From JAAYXS01 sp964550375 (GTDB lineage: Bacteria > Planctomycetota > Phycisphaerae > UBA1845 > Fen-1342), in NCBI GenBank assembly GCA_964550375.1, contig CAZJYX010000003.1, positions 155,413 to 219,412 on the forward strand: a stretch of 64,000 bases of DNA. Reading direction: 5' to 3'. This document shows positions 9,040 through 17,700 of the stretch, in pieces. Below the pieces are notes generated by a model. It was not told where the DNA came from, searched no databases, and was given only the letters and a program-made list of their open reading frames with translations. The position numbers and the translations under genes are program-made. Each line of letters opens with the position of its first letter. The stretch's first letter is position 1.

Positions 9040-10326
9040 TCAAGCGTCGGGAGGGTTTGGCACACCGGTAATCAGCCGGGCCGAACGGTTGCGCGTGAAG
9101 TAGTTCCAGGCCCACTGCAGGAACACGAGCAGCCGATTGTGAAACTCAACAATGAACATCAGGTGCACGAACAGCCACACCAGCCACGCCGGATAGCCTG
9201 AGAAGCGTATCCAGCCCAGGTCGGCGACGGCGGCGGCGCGGCCGATGGTCGCCATGCTGCCACGGTGTCGGTAACGGAAGGAGGGCAGGGTGCGGCCGCG
9301 CAGCCGCTGCTCGATCAAATGCGCCACGTAGCGGCCTTGCTGCATGGCGACTGGCGCTACGCCGGGCAAGGGTTGCCCATCCGCGCCTGGGCAACAGGCC
9401 AGGTCGCCGATCACGAGGATTTCCGGATGCCGCGCAACCGTCAGGTCCGGCTCGACGACCACGCGGCCGGCGCGATCGAGCGCGGCCCCGGTGGCAGCGG
9501 CCAGGATCTGTCCCAGGCCTGAGGCGCGTACGCCGGCAGCCCAGATCACCGTGCGCGTCGCGAGGTGCTCCACGCCCGCAGGACCGCGCAGCACGGCCTC
9601 GTCCGGCTGAATCGCAGCGACCGAGGTTCCCGTTCGCACCGTGACTCCGAGCCGGGCGAGGCTGGCGGCCGCCCGCGCCGAGAGTTCGGGCGGATACGTA
9701 GGCAACACTCGGTCAGCGGCATCGACCAGCAGAACGCGTGCGGCGGCGGGGTCGATGGACCGGAAGTCGTGTCGGAGCGTGTCACGCGCCACTTCCGCGA
9801 CGGCTCCCGCCATCTCGACGCCGGTCGGCCCGGCTCCGATGACAACGAACGTCAGCCAGGCGCCAATTGGCTCTGGGTCCCTCTCGCGTTCGGCCGCCTC
9901 GAAGGCCTGGAGAATGCGCGCGCGGATGCGCGTGGCGTCTTCGAGCGTCTTGAGGCCCGGCGCCAGCGGCTCCCAATGGTCATGGCCGAAGTAGTTGTGC
10001 GTCGCGCCGGTGGCCACGACGAGCGTGTCGTACGGAATGCACGCACCGTCGCGCAGCCGGATGCAGCGGCGTTGCGGGTCGATGGCGACCACCTCACCCA
10101 TCAGGACGCGCGCGTTCTTCTGCCGGGCGAGAATGCTGCGCAGCGGAGCCGCGATGTTCGCGGGCGACAACGCGCCGGTGGCGACCTGATACAACAGCGG
10201 CTGAAACAGATGGAAATTGCGGCGATCAATCAACGTGATGTCCACCGGCGCGCGGCGCAGCGACTGCACGGCGTACAATCCGCCAAAGCCGCCGCCGATT
10301 ACCATCACCCGATGCCTTCTGGTCAT
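9040..10326 (-). CDS. ndh: Type II NADH:quinone oxidoreductase (NDH-2 family)
   Basis: A 428-residue FAD enzyme that passes electrons from NADH to quinone without pumping protons. There are two Rossmann loops, VIGGGFGGLYA near residue 8 and VIGAGPTGVEMAG near residue 165. FQPLLYQVATG is the quinone-side signature of the family. The C-terminus is hydrophobic and amphipathic (WLVWLFVHLMFIVEF) for membrane attachment. ATG 10326 overlaps the stop of the DCC gene as ATGA, so translation is probably coupled. It is the last gene of the MerR-DCC-NDH operon and convergent with the BLUF gene. Other FAD pyridine-nucleotide oxidoreductases are possible but less likely. Confidence 0.93.
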   Translation of the reverse strand: MTRRHRVMVIGGGFGGLYAVQSLRRAPVDITLIDRRNFHLFQPLLYQVATGALSPANIAAPLRSILARQKNARVLMGEVVAIDPQRRCIRLRDGACIPYDTLVVATGATHNYFGHDHWEPLAPGLKTLEDATRIRARILQAFEAAERERDPEPIGAWLTFVVIGAGPTGVEMAGAVAEVARDTLRHDFRSIDPAAARVLLVDAADRVLPTYPPELSARAAASLARLGVTVRTGTSVAAIQPDEAVLRGPAGVEHLATRTVIWAAGVRASGLGQILAAATGAALDRAGRVVVEPDLTVARHPEILVIGDLACCPGADGQPLPGVAPVAMQQGRYVAHLIEQRLRGRTLPSFRYRHRGSMATIGRAAAVADLGWIRFSGYPAWLVWLFVHLMFIVEFHNRLLVFLQWAWNYFTRNRSARLITGVPNPPDA

Positions 10327-10850
10327 GCGTGCGGCCCGGTGGGACGGGAAGGGCGACTCTGCGCGGAAGACCGGTGATTGGCAGCCGAGCCGCGCACGCC
10401 TGTTTCTGGTAACCCGCCGCCGGCATGGGACACCGGGCTTCCTCTGGAACCGCCCGACGGCGTTCGTGCTCGGCAACTATTCTGGCAACTGCCGAAACGA
10501 CTGGCGAGCTTGACGCGATTCCGGGCAAACCACCGGTAACAGCGGTCAAACACAGGACGGAGCAACGGCCAGGCCGTCGGCGCCAGCAGCCAGCCCCAGC
10601 CGACAGCCGCGTAGGCGCGGCGAAAGACCTCCATGGCGCGGACGACCGCACCGGACGGCAGGACGCCGTGGATTTGCTCCATGGCTTGCTCGTGTGTGAG
10701 GCCGTAGCGGGCTGCGTCGAAGTCGGGCGTGCTGACATCCTCCAGCGCGATTCGGCCGCGTCCGCGGTCCAGGCGGCGCCAGAGCTCTGCCTCCCGCCGG
10801 CACAGCGGGCAGGCGCCGTCGATTAAGACCTTGATCTGCCAGACGCTCAT
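10323..10850 (-). CDS. DCC-family (DUF393) thiol-disulfide-like protein
   Basis: A 175-residue DUF393 protein named for its DxxCxxC motif, here IDGACPLCRREA with C14 and C17. The core ends near residue 125 (FDRCYRWFARNRVKL). A roughly 50-residue Ser/Arg/Gly-rich tail follows and is not typical of the family. Function is not established; a redox role is presumed. Start and stop both overlap neighbours by four bases (ATGA), so it is translated between the MerR regulator and NDH-2. DCC proteins commonly accompany light-inducible regulators, SDRs and lipocalins. Confidence 0.87.
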   Translation of the reverse strand: MSVWQIKVLIDGACPLCRREAELWRRLDRGRGRIALEDVSTPDFDAARYGLTHEQAMEQIHGVLPSGAVVRAMEVFRRAYAAVGWGWLLAPTAWPLLRPVFDRCYRWFARNRVKLASRFGSCQNSCRARTPSGGSRGSPVSHAGGGLPETGVRGSAANHRSSAQSRPSRPTGPHA

Positions 10851-11749
10851 TCCGGCTCCGCGCGGGCTGTGGGCCGGTCTGGGATGGCTGGGCAAAGCGC
10901 TTGCGCGAACGAGACGGCATGCCGCAGATTGTCGCCGTAGGCGGAATACTGCATGCGCTCACGAAGCTCGGCCGTCAGCACGTGGCCGCCGACCAGAACG
11001 GCGACGCCGAGCCCTTGGGCAGCGGCGTACAGCCGGCTGTAGTCGGTCAGGAACTGCTGTTCAGAGCCCAAGGTGCTCACGCTGAGCCAGAGCAACCGTG
11101 GACGCACCGCTTGCAGGGCGTCGACCAGAGTGTCGGTCGGCAACCCGCAGCCGTAGGATTGGGCCCGCCAACCCACCTCGCGTAGGGCGAGTTCCAGCAT
11201 GGTCGTCGGGAGCGAGTATGGGTCACCGGCGAGAGTGCCGCCGATGGCCTGCGGGTCGTCTGTCGCGGGGAGCGGGAGCAAGGCCCGCAAATGAAACAGG
11301 ACGCGGGTGCAGATTTCTACCGCCCGACGCTCCTCATATATCGCCAGCTCTCCATGTGCCCACCGGTCACCAATGGTGCGAAACGAAGGCGCTACCAGGT
11401 CGTCCATAACATCGACGGCCGGCTTCCCGGCGAGATATGACCCAAGGACCAAGCGGCACACGTTGCGCTCCTCTCCTGACTTTAGCGCTGCCTGCATCTC
11501 GCTGCGCAGTGTCTCTTCGTCGGCTGCGCCGGGAAGCGTCAGGTCGGGCAAGCCAAGCAAACCGGGACGGACGAGCTCTAACTTACGTTCACGGATGAAC
11601 TTAACGACGCCCTGCACCGGCAGCCGGCGGTGTCCGCCGGGGGTCCGGACGGCGGGCAATAGGCCTTGATCGCACCATCGTTTGAGGGAGGCCTCGCTGA
11701 CGCCAAGGGCGCGGGCGGCTTTTCGGGTTGTGATTGCAGCTTCATTCAT
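10847..11749 (-). CDS. MerR/excisionase-type HTH regulator with degenerate B12-binding domain (BluR/CarH-like)
   Basis: A 300-residue CarH/LitR-like regulator. Residues 5-60 form an HTH with RTPGGHRR. Residues 80-160 match the four-helix cap of B12 photoreceptors, and 165-290 the B12 Rossmann domain. The cap keeps W130 and E140 (DRWAHGELAIYEERR), but the next residue, histidine in CarH, is R141. The DxHxxG loop reads DPYSLP, so the lower-ligand histidine is Y178 and its glycine is proline. Cobalamin binding is therefore doubtful. E. coli BluR is also a B12-free relative and is inactivated by a BLUF protein; one is encoded here at 8580-9008. Start ATG 11749 overlaps a palindromic site that could mediate autoregulation. 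Confidence 0.88.
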   Translation of the reverse strand: MNEAAITTRKAARALGVSEASLKRWCDQGLLPAVRTPGGHRRLPVQGVVKFIRERKLELVRPGLLGLPDLTLPGAADEETLRSEMQAALKSGEERNVCRLVLGSYLAGKPAVDVMDDLVAPSFRTIGDRWAHGELAIYEERRAVEICTRVLFHLRALLPLPATDDPQAIGGTLAGDPYSLPTTMLELALREVGWRAQSYGCGLPTDTLVDALQAVRPRLLWLSVSTLGSEQQFLTDYSRLYAAAQGLGVAVLVGGHVLTAELRERMQYSAYGDNLRHAVSFAQALCPAIPDRPTARAEPE

Positions 11750-11766
11750 GATCGTTATGAACGATT
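11750..11766. promoter_or_regulatory. Putative operator 1 for the MerR-like regulator
   Basis: TCGTTATGAACGA (11752-11764) is an inverted repeat TCGTT/AACGA. It lies directly downstream of, and touches, the minus-strand -10 box and abuts the regulator start codon. The longer string GATCGTTATGA recurs at 11925-11935 next to the divergent promoter. A repressor here would block the regulator's own promoter. The assignment to this regulator is inferred from position. Confidence 0.55.
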
Positions 11767-11792
11767 ATAGCACAAGCGCGACCATTCGGCAA
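11764..11792 (-). promoter_or_regulatory. Promoter of the MerR-DCC-NDH2 operon
   Basis: Minus strand: TTGCCG (11787-11792), 17-base spacer, perfect TATAAT (11764-11769). Predicted start is only about 7 bases before ATG 11749, so the mRNA would be nearly leaderless. Operator 1 overlaps the start region. Confidence 0.7.
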
Positions 11793-11828
11793 CCATTGCA
11801 GCAGTAAACACGCATCACGATGTGAATC

Positions 11829-11857
11829 TGTAACATTATATCACACAGTTGGTTACA
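11829..11857. repeat. Inverted repeat TGTAAC-N17-GTTACA
   Basis: TGTAAC at 11829-11834 and GTTACA at 11852-11857 are perfect inverted arms 17 bases apart, in the AT-richer middle of the divergent intergenic region. It could be a second regulator site for either promoter. No partner protein can be assigned from sequence. Confidence 0.4.
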
Positions 11858-11888
11858 TGACGCTTTAATTGGCCCTTGGTAGAAGCAC

Positions 11889-11916
11889 TTGACTGGCACC
11901 GAATCGGTGCTATATT
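11889..11916 (+). promoter_or_regulatory. Promoter of the FAS1 gene with a palindrome in its spacer
   Basis: TTGACT (11889-11894) and TATATT (11911-11916) are 16 bases apart. The spacer holds the palindrome GCACCG-AAT-CGGTGC (11896-11910), placed where MerR-family activators bind. Predicted start is near 11923, inside operator 2. Confidence 0.7.
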
Positions 11917-11921
11917 AATGG

Positions 11922-11940
11922 CATGATCGTTATGAGCGTA
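11922..11940. promoter_or_regulatory. Putative operator 2 (copy of operator 1)
   Basis: CATGATCGTTATGAGCGTA repeats the core of operator 1 (GATCGTTATGA then A/G then CG) with one arm imperfect. It covers the predicted transcription start of the FAS1 promoter. Two matching sites, each just downstream of one of two divergent promoters, suggest a shared repressor. Confidence 0.55.
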
Positions 11941-12051
11941 TTGATCGAAACGGTACAGCGCTTCAACGAGAGTCGAACTTTGCTGATTGCACGGAACTCT
12001 ATCGCAGATTGGACTAGGCCGTCTCGGTGGCGGCTAACGAGCGAAACCTAA
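11923..12051 (+). CDS. Possible leaderless 42-codon upstream ORF
   Basis: An ATG falls exactly at the predicted FAS1 transcription start and opens a 42-codon frame (MIVMSVLIETVQRF at its start) ending at TAA 12049-12051, 39 bases before the FAS1 start codon. There is no ribosome site and no known homolog, and the first bases are part of operator 2. It could be a leader peptide or chance. Confidence 0.2.
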   Translation: MIVMSVLIETVQRFNESRTLLIARNSIADWTRPSRWRLTSET

Positions 12052-12090
12052 CGAGAACCTTACCAGGAACCCCATTCTAGGAGAAACGCG

Positions 12091-12984
12091 ATGATGACAA
12101 GTGCGAACGTATTGCGGGCGTTTACCGGTATTGCCTTGATGGCTTTCATGGCGGCACCATCCCTGGCCCAGGGAACTTGCGGCTCATCCAAGGACATAGT
12201 GCAGACGGCCGTCGCGGCGGGCCAGTTCAAGACGCTGGTCAAGGCTGTGGAAGCGGCCGGTCTCGCCGCAACGTTGAGCGGCTCGGGACCGTTCACGGTC
12301 TTCGCCCCGACCGATGAGGCGTTTGCCAAGCTCCCCGCGGGAACGTTGGAATCGCTCCTGCAGAACCCCGAGGCCCTGAAGAGCGTGCTGCTGTATCACG
12401 TTGTTCCCGGCAGGGTCATGGCGGCGGATGTTGTCAAGCTGACGGCAGCTAAGACGGCGCTGGGCCAGTCGGTGCACATCAACGCCTCCAAGGGTGTGCG
12501 CGTCGAGAACGCCAAGGTGGTGAAGACCGACATCGCAGCCAGCAACGGGGTGATTCACGTGATCGACACCGTGATCCTCCCGAAGAATGACATCGTCGAG
12601 GTTGCGCGGGGCGCCGGCTCGTTCAAGACGCTGCTGACCGCGATTGAAGCCGCCGGTCTGACCGACACGCTGCGTGGCGACGGCCCGTTCACCGTGTTCG
12701 CACCCACCGATGAAGCGTTCGCAAAACTGCCCCAGGAGACGCTCGACGCGCTGCTGAAGGACAAGGCCAAGCTGACGGCGATCCTCACTTATCACGTTGT
12801 TGCGGGCAAAGTGATGGCGGCCGACGTCGTGAAGTTGGCGGAAGCCAAGACCGTGCAGGGTCAGAGCGTTAGGATTTCCGCAACGGACGGTGTCAGGGTG
12901 GACAACGCGAAGGTGGTGACGACCGATGTGCCGGCCACGAATGGCGTGATTCACGTCATCGACACGGTCATCATCCCCAGCTAG
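12091..12984 (+). CDS. Secreted protein with two fasciclin (FAS1) domains
   Basis: A 297-residue exported protein with signal peptide MMTSANVLRAFTGIALMAF, cleaved after SLAQ. Two tandem FAS1/beta-Ig-H3 domains span about 36-165 and 172-297. Each has the family elements FTVFAPTDEAFAKLP, YHVV-GKVMAADVVKL and NGVIHVIDTV(I). The two halves are very similar, so an internal duplication is likely. FAS1 proteins mediate adhesion or matrix contact. AGGAG precedes ATG 12091. It is divergent from the MerR-like regulator and leads a group with DUF378 and lipocalin genes, so light or stress control is inferred. Confidence 0.95.
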   Translation: MMTSANVLRAFTGIALMAFMAAPSLAQGTCGSSKDIVQTAVAAGQFKTLVKAVEAAGLAATLSGSGPFTVFAPTDEAFAKLPAGTLESLLQNPEALKSVLLYHVVPGRVMAADVVKLTAAKTALGQSVHINASKGVRVENAKVVKTDIAASNGVIHVIDTVILPKNDIVEVARGAGSFKTLLTAIEAAGLTDTLRGDGPFTVFAPTDEAFAKLPQETLDALLKDKAKLTAILTYHVVAGKVMAADVVKLAEAKTVQGQSVRISATDGVRVDNAKVVTTDVPATNGVIHVIDTVIIPS

Positions 12985-12985
12985 T

Positions 12986-13015
12986 GGCCGGCTACTGGTT
13001 CAACTGAACCCGGCC
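12986..13015 (+). terminator. Hairpin between the FAS1 and DUF378 genes
   Basis: GGCCGG (12986-12991) pairs with CCGGCC (13010-13015), and inside it GGTTCA pairs with TGAACC. No T-tract follows, so it may be an mRNA-stabilising or partial terminator element. Confidence 0.4.
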
Positions 13016-13042
13016 GCGTGCTCAGAAAGGACGAAATCAGAC

Positions 13043-13264
13043 ATGAAAAGGCTAGATATTATCGCTGCGATTCTGCTGGTGGTTGGTGGTCTGAACTGGG
13101 GCCTGGTTGGGCTACTCAACTTCGACCTGGTCGCCGCTCTGTTGGGTGCCGGGTCGATCCTGGCCAAGGCGGTGTACACGCTGGTCGGCCTGGCGGCCGT
13201 CTATCAGGCGCTGTCGCTACGGGCGATTCAGAAGCGCTGGCACGTCCAGCCGGCCAAGGCGTGA
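13043..13264 (+). CDS. DUF378 family small membrane protein
   Basis: A 73-residue inner-membrane protein with two hydrophobic helices (residues 6-26 and 38-57). It carries the DUF378 hallmark GGLNWGLVGLLNFDLV followed by AVYTLVGLAAVYQ. The function of the family is unknown. It starts at ATG 13043 with a weak, distant AAAGGA. It sits 58 bases after the FAS1 gene on the same strand and may be transcribed with it. Related genes often occur in stress-induced groups. Confidence 0.9.
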   Translation: MKRLDIIAAILLVVGGLNWGLVGLLNFDLVAALLGAGSILAKAVYTLVGLAAVYQALSLRAIQKRWHVQPAKA

Positions 13265-13517
13265 GCCGCCTGCGAGGCCCATGCGCTGACAGGGAGCGTC
13301 CGGTCGCTTGTGCCGGGCGCTTCCTGGCGCGTTTTCAGCCAGTGCGGCAAGGAAACGGGATGCAGAGCAAGTGAGTTGCTCTGACGAAGTACTTCCACTC
13401 GCGGCACCCGTGCCACTGGCGCGCCGCGAATGAGTCGATTCGAAGTTCACCGCGATTGCTTACAGGCCCATAGAGGTTGCGATGGCAAGGTCATTCCGGT
13501 CTTCAAGGAGTCGAACA

Positions 13518-14066
13518 ATGCTTCGCGTATCAACTAGTCTGTTTGCCGGCAGCCTGGCCGTGTTGCTCAGTGGCTGCAGCTTCAATCTTGAAGCGTTCTT
13601 CCCACCGCTCCCGACGGTCACCGAGGTGGACCTGACGCGCTACGCCGGCAAGTGGTACGAAATCGCCCGGTATCCCAACTGGTTTGAGCGCGGCTGCAGC
13701 GGCGTGACGGCCGAATACACGCTCCGCGACGATGGCAGCGTCACGGTACTCAACATCTGCCGCACGCCGGATGGTGCTGAGCGCAGTCGTATCGAGGGGC
13801 GTGCGACCGTCGAAAACACCCTGGAGCCGGGAAAGCTGACGGTGTTCTTCGCTACCGCGCCGTTCGGGGCGCCCTACTGGATTCTCGACCTGGGAGGCGA
13901 CTACGACTACGCCGTGGTCGGCGACCCGAGCCGGAGTTTCTTCTGGATCCTCAGCCGCACGCCCACGCTGGACGCGGGCATTTACCAGTCCATTCTCGAC
14001 CAGATGCCGGAATGGGGCTATGACCCGGCGCGGCTCGAAACCGTGCCACAGCCGGCCGGAGATTGA
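13518..14066 (+). CDS. blc: Outer-membrane lipocalin lipoprotein (Blc-like)
   Basis: A 182-residue bacterial lipocalin. It has a lipoprotein signal peptide with lipobox LLSGC (lipidated C20) and the lipocalin GxW motif in YAGKWYEIARYPNWFERGC. Further strands read VTAEYTLRDDGSV and FFWILSRTP. Blc proteins bind lysophospholipids or oxidised lipids and are induced by envelope stress. AGGAG lies 7 bases before ATG 13518; an earlier in-frame ATG at 13482 would add 12 non-signal residues. Lipocalins are frequent members of light-induced clusters, which supports grouping it with the BLUF/MerR genes. Confidence 0.92.
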   Translation: MLRVSTSLFAGSLAVLLSGCSFNLEAFFPPLPTVTEVDLTRYAGKWYEIARYPNWFERGCSGVTAEYTLRDDGSVTVLNICRTPDGAERSRIEGRATVENTLEPGKLTVFFATAPFGAPYWILDLGGDYDYAVVGDPSRSFFWILSRTPTLDAGIYQSILDQMPEWGYDPARLETVPQPAGD

Positions 14067-14327
14067 TGGGGCCCGACGCCCGCACGGCCAAGAGACCAGC
14101 GCGATTACCATTCGACGCACATGGCGGTCGTCGGTGACCGCAGCGGGCGGAGCCCGGCGCAGCAGCTTGGGGAGCAAGATTCCCCGGACCTTAGCCGGAA
14201 TCAGCTCCGCCCGGTGGGTATCGTTCGGCCGAGTCGCATCCCGGCCGCGCTGCGACCGCGAGTAACACGAAACCTGCCCGGCCCATTACGGCCACACGGA
14301 ACACATGCATACGCGACACGCAGCCTT

Positions 14328-14462
14328 GGCTTTAGCTGCCTACCAACAAACGGGTCGATGTCGAACGCATTGACCAACCCGTCTCCGTTAATGTTCCCGT
14401 GCATACGGTTGCAGGCCGTATAGACCGCATAGTACACGTCCACCGGCGCGCTGTATCCCCGT
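14328..14462 (-). pseudogene. Dockerin type I remnant
   Basis: On the minus strand a short frame reads CNRMHGNINGDGLVNAFDID then PFVGRQL. This is a calcium-binding dockerin half-repeat of the form common in planctomycete surface proteins. The flanking residues do not form a recognisable protein, and no start codon or ribosome site is visible. It is best read as the broken end of a lost gene in the 680-base gap between the lipocalin and RHS genes. Confidence 0.45.
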
Positions 14463-14746
14463 GAGCGTCCATCGCGCTTGGGGCACAGCCGCAGGTAATC
14501 CGCCGGACGCCGACTTCCGCGGCGGACTTTTATTGGACTCCACGTCAGACCCGGCCATGTGAGCTGCCTGGACCCCCGGTTTCTTGTCCTCGGGAGAGCA
14601 ACTCTCAAACAGACTTAGCCTTAACGGAACAACGTCGGAAATGGTATCATGCGGAGAAGCAGTTCAACCGCAGCCGGCCTCCTGCGAAGCACGGTCGGCC
14701 GGCTCCGATCGGATTTGGAGATGGCTCCACGAGCCGGGAGAGGAAG

Positions 14747-17700
14747 ATGTTTGTCGTGAGACTCGCGCTCGCATGCGCGCTCGTGGCGACCGCGTCCTTT
14801 GAACCTGCCACCACCAGCAGCATGCAGACACACCCAGCGTCTCTGTACGCCCCGACCCACGTACACGACCTCGTTGGAGCGGAAGCGCCGCTTGCCGCGG
14901 CGCGCGCAACGGAATCGCGGACGCAACCGGGACGCGGTCTGCTCGACTGTGCCGACAACACGATCTACGGGCAGGAGCCCTCCGAGTCGGCCGATCCGGG
15001 TTTCAACGTGTCGCTCAGCGATTGGGGGGCCGGGAGCCTGGCGTTCGAATGGGCCGAGGGTGTCGTCGCCGAAGTCGCTGCCATCCAATGGTGGGGCTTC
15101 ATGATGGAATGCTGCTGGTTCCCGTGCACGGCCGCCCCGCTCGATTTCGAGATCACGTTCTACGAGGGCGGTGGCCCCGAGCCGGGGCCGGCGGTCTATA
15201 CGCTGGTTGTCACGGTCAATCCCGAGCCGACCGGCGCGTTCTACTCATATGGGGGTCCGGTTGACCATGAACTGTATCACTTCTCTGCCGCGATCGACCC
15301 GCCGTGCGCGGTGAAGTCACCGTGGGTGTCGATCACGCGCCTGGGAGGAGATCCGACCTGCGTGTTCATGTGGATCAGCTCACCGGACGGAGATGCGTAT
15401 TCACTGCAGTACCAGGTCGGCGCGGGCCTCTATACGGATCAGCCGTTCGACCTCGCCTACTGTCTGACCGGTAGCGGCTCAGTGCCGACCGGGGCCTGCT
15501 GCCTGCCGAGTGGTTGCAGCCCGCTGCCGGAAGACAAGTGCAGCGCCGCGGGGGGGATCTTCATCGGACCGGGTATCGACTGCATGCCCGGGTTGTGCGA
15601 GGGCGGGGCCCAGCCCGGCGCGTGTTGCACGCCGACCGGCGACTGCATTGAATCCGTGCCCGGTTTGGCGTGCGCCGTGGAACTCGGCGGCGTGTTCATG
15701 GGATACGGGTTGGAGTGCACGCCGGGTCTGTGCGGACCGGAGCCGACGATCCTGGTGGCGGATCGCCCGGAATGCACCGACTTCGACCTGCCGACCACGG
15801 GCGCCGGGCTCGGGCGATCGCCCGCGATCGACCAGGTCGGCCGCGTGACGGATCAGCCGGTCACCGGGGTCAGCGAGGTCCCGCGCGGGGGGGCGACGAT
15901 TCCAGCCACCGCGCCCGCGGATGGCCGCAGCCGACCGCTCACCGGCGAGGGCGGACCGGCGTCGGAAGTGTCGCCCCCGCGACAGCGCGAAGTGGTGGGA
16001 CCGCCGGAGCCGCCGCGGCCGCCGCGCCGTCGGCCCCCGCCGCCCCAACGACGTGAGTGTGTGCCGCCCACGCCGCCCAGCATGGCGGAGATCACATCCT
16101 CTCCGATCTACCGCATGCTGAGTGCGCTGGCCGGCCGTCATGACGGTCGTGGCAGCGCTTCTATAAACGCCGTCGACTTGGGTCTGGGGGTGGGCTGGAA
16201 CCCATCGATTGCGGCGATGACGTTCGACGTCAGTACCGGCCGGTATGTACTGATCGGCAAGGACTCGGCGGTGACGACGTTCACCTTCGACGGCGCGGGC
16301 AACTGGGTCCCCAGCACCGGCGGCGAGTACGCGCTGGAAGTGAATCCGCCGCAGATTCTGGCGCGGCACAACAGCGGCACGGTGTACGAATTCGTGCAAG
16401 GTACGCCGCAGGTTCCGTTGCCGGGAGTGCCTTATCTCCTCCAGAGCGTGACCGACCGCAATGGCAACAGCAACACGTACGAATGGGAAGCCGGCAACCT
16501 GGTGCGCATGACAGACGCGCATGGCCGCGAGATTAACCTGACGCATTATCCCGACGGTCACATTCAGACTATCACCGACGCAGTCGGACGGCAGGTCGGC
16601 TACGAATACGTGGGCAGCAACCTCACGGCGATCGTGTTGCCGAACGGAGATCGCATCGAATACACGTACAACTCCGACCACCTGATGACCTCAAAGACCG
16701 TGCCGGACGGCGGGGTGTACCAGATCGAGTACGCCGCCGACGGCATCACGCTGCGCGATCCACTGGCGCAGCCGTTCCTGACCGTCCAGGGCGTCTCGAC
16801 GGTGGACACGGCGGCGTCCGTCAGCTCCGGCGAGCTGACGTTAATGTCGGGCCAGGTCCCGGTGCTCGACGGTGAGGGTGCGGTCTGGCAGTACGACTAC
16901 GACGCACGCGGGCAGGTGACCCGGGTCGTGTCGCCGTTGCTGGAGGAAATCCAGATCGGCCGCGATGCGGCCACGCGGAACATCTCGTCGATCCTGGATT
17001 GCCGCGGGCATCTAACGACATACGAGTACGACGCGGCCGGCAATCTCACGCGCGTGACCGATGCCGCGGGCTACGTTACGGAGATGGAGTACCACCCGGA
17101 GTTCGCACTCATTACGCGCCTGGTCGAGCCGGACGGGGACGAGTGGCTCTATCTGCGGGACGCCCACGGCAACCTTGAAACCGTCATCGACCCACTCATT
17201 GAGGTGCCGGACGACCAGGTGCTCCGCTACGAGTATGACGCGGAAGGTCGGTTGATCACGTCGATCGACGAAAACGGTAACGAGATGATTTACGGGTACA
17301 CGGCGGGTCTGCAGACCAGCATCACCGTCGATCCGGGTGGCCTGAATCTCACGACAAGCTTCGAGTACGACGCCATGGGCAGGCTCACGGCGCTGGTCGA
17401 TGCGAACGGTGTGCGGACCGAATACGGCGTCGATGAGTTCAACCGGGTCACAGACATAGTGGTGGACGCCGGCGCCGCGGTGCACCTGAACCTGCACACC
17501 GTCCGGGTGCATGACGAGTCCGGCAACCTGGTAAGCGAAGTCGATCCGCGCGGCGTGACGACCACGTACGAGTACGACGAGCGCGATCGTCTGCGCGTGG
17601 TCATACGGGATGACGGGGGTCTCGCGCTCACCACCCTGTATGAATACGACGGTTGCGATCGCCTCCTCTACCAGGCCGATCACCTCGGCCACATCACGGG

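Noticed and set aside
12184..12954. Minus-strand 256-codon frame across the FAS1 gene
   Set aside because: Shadow of the duplicated FAS1 domains; no recognisable protein.
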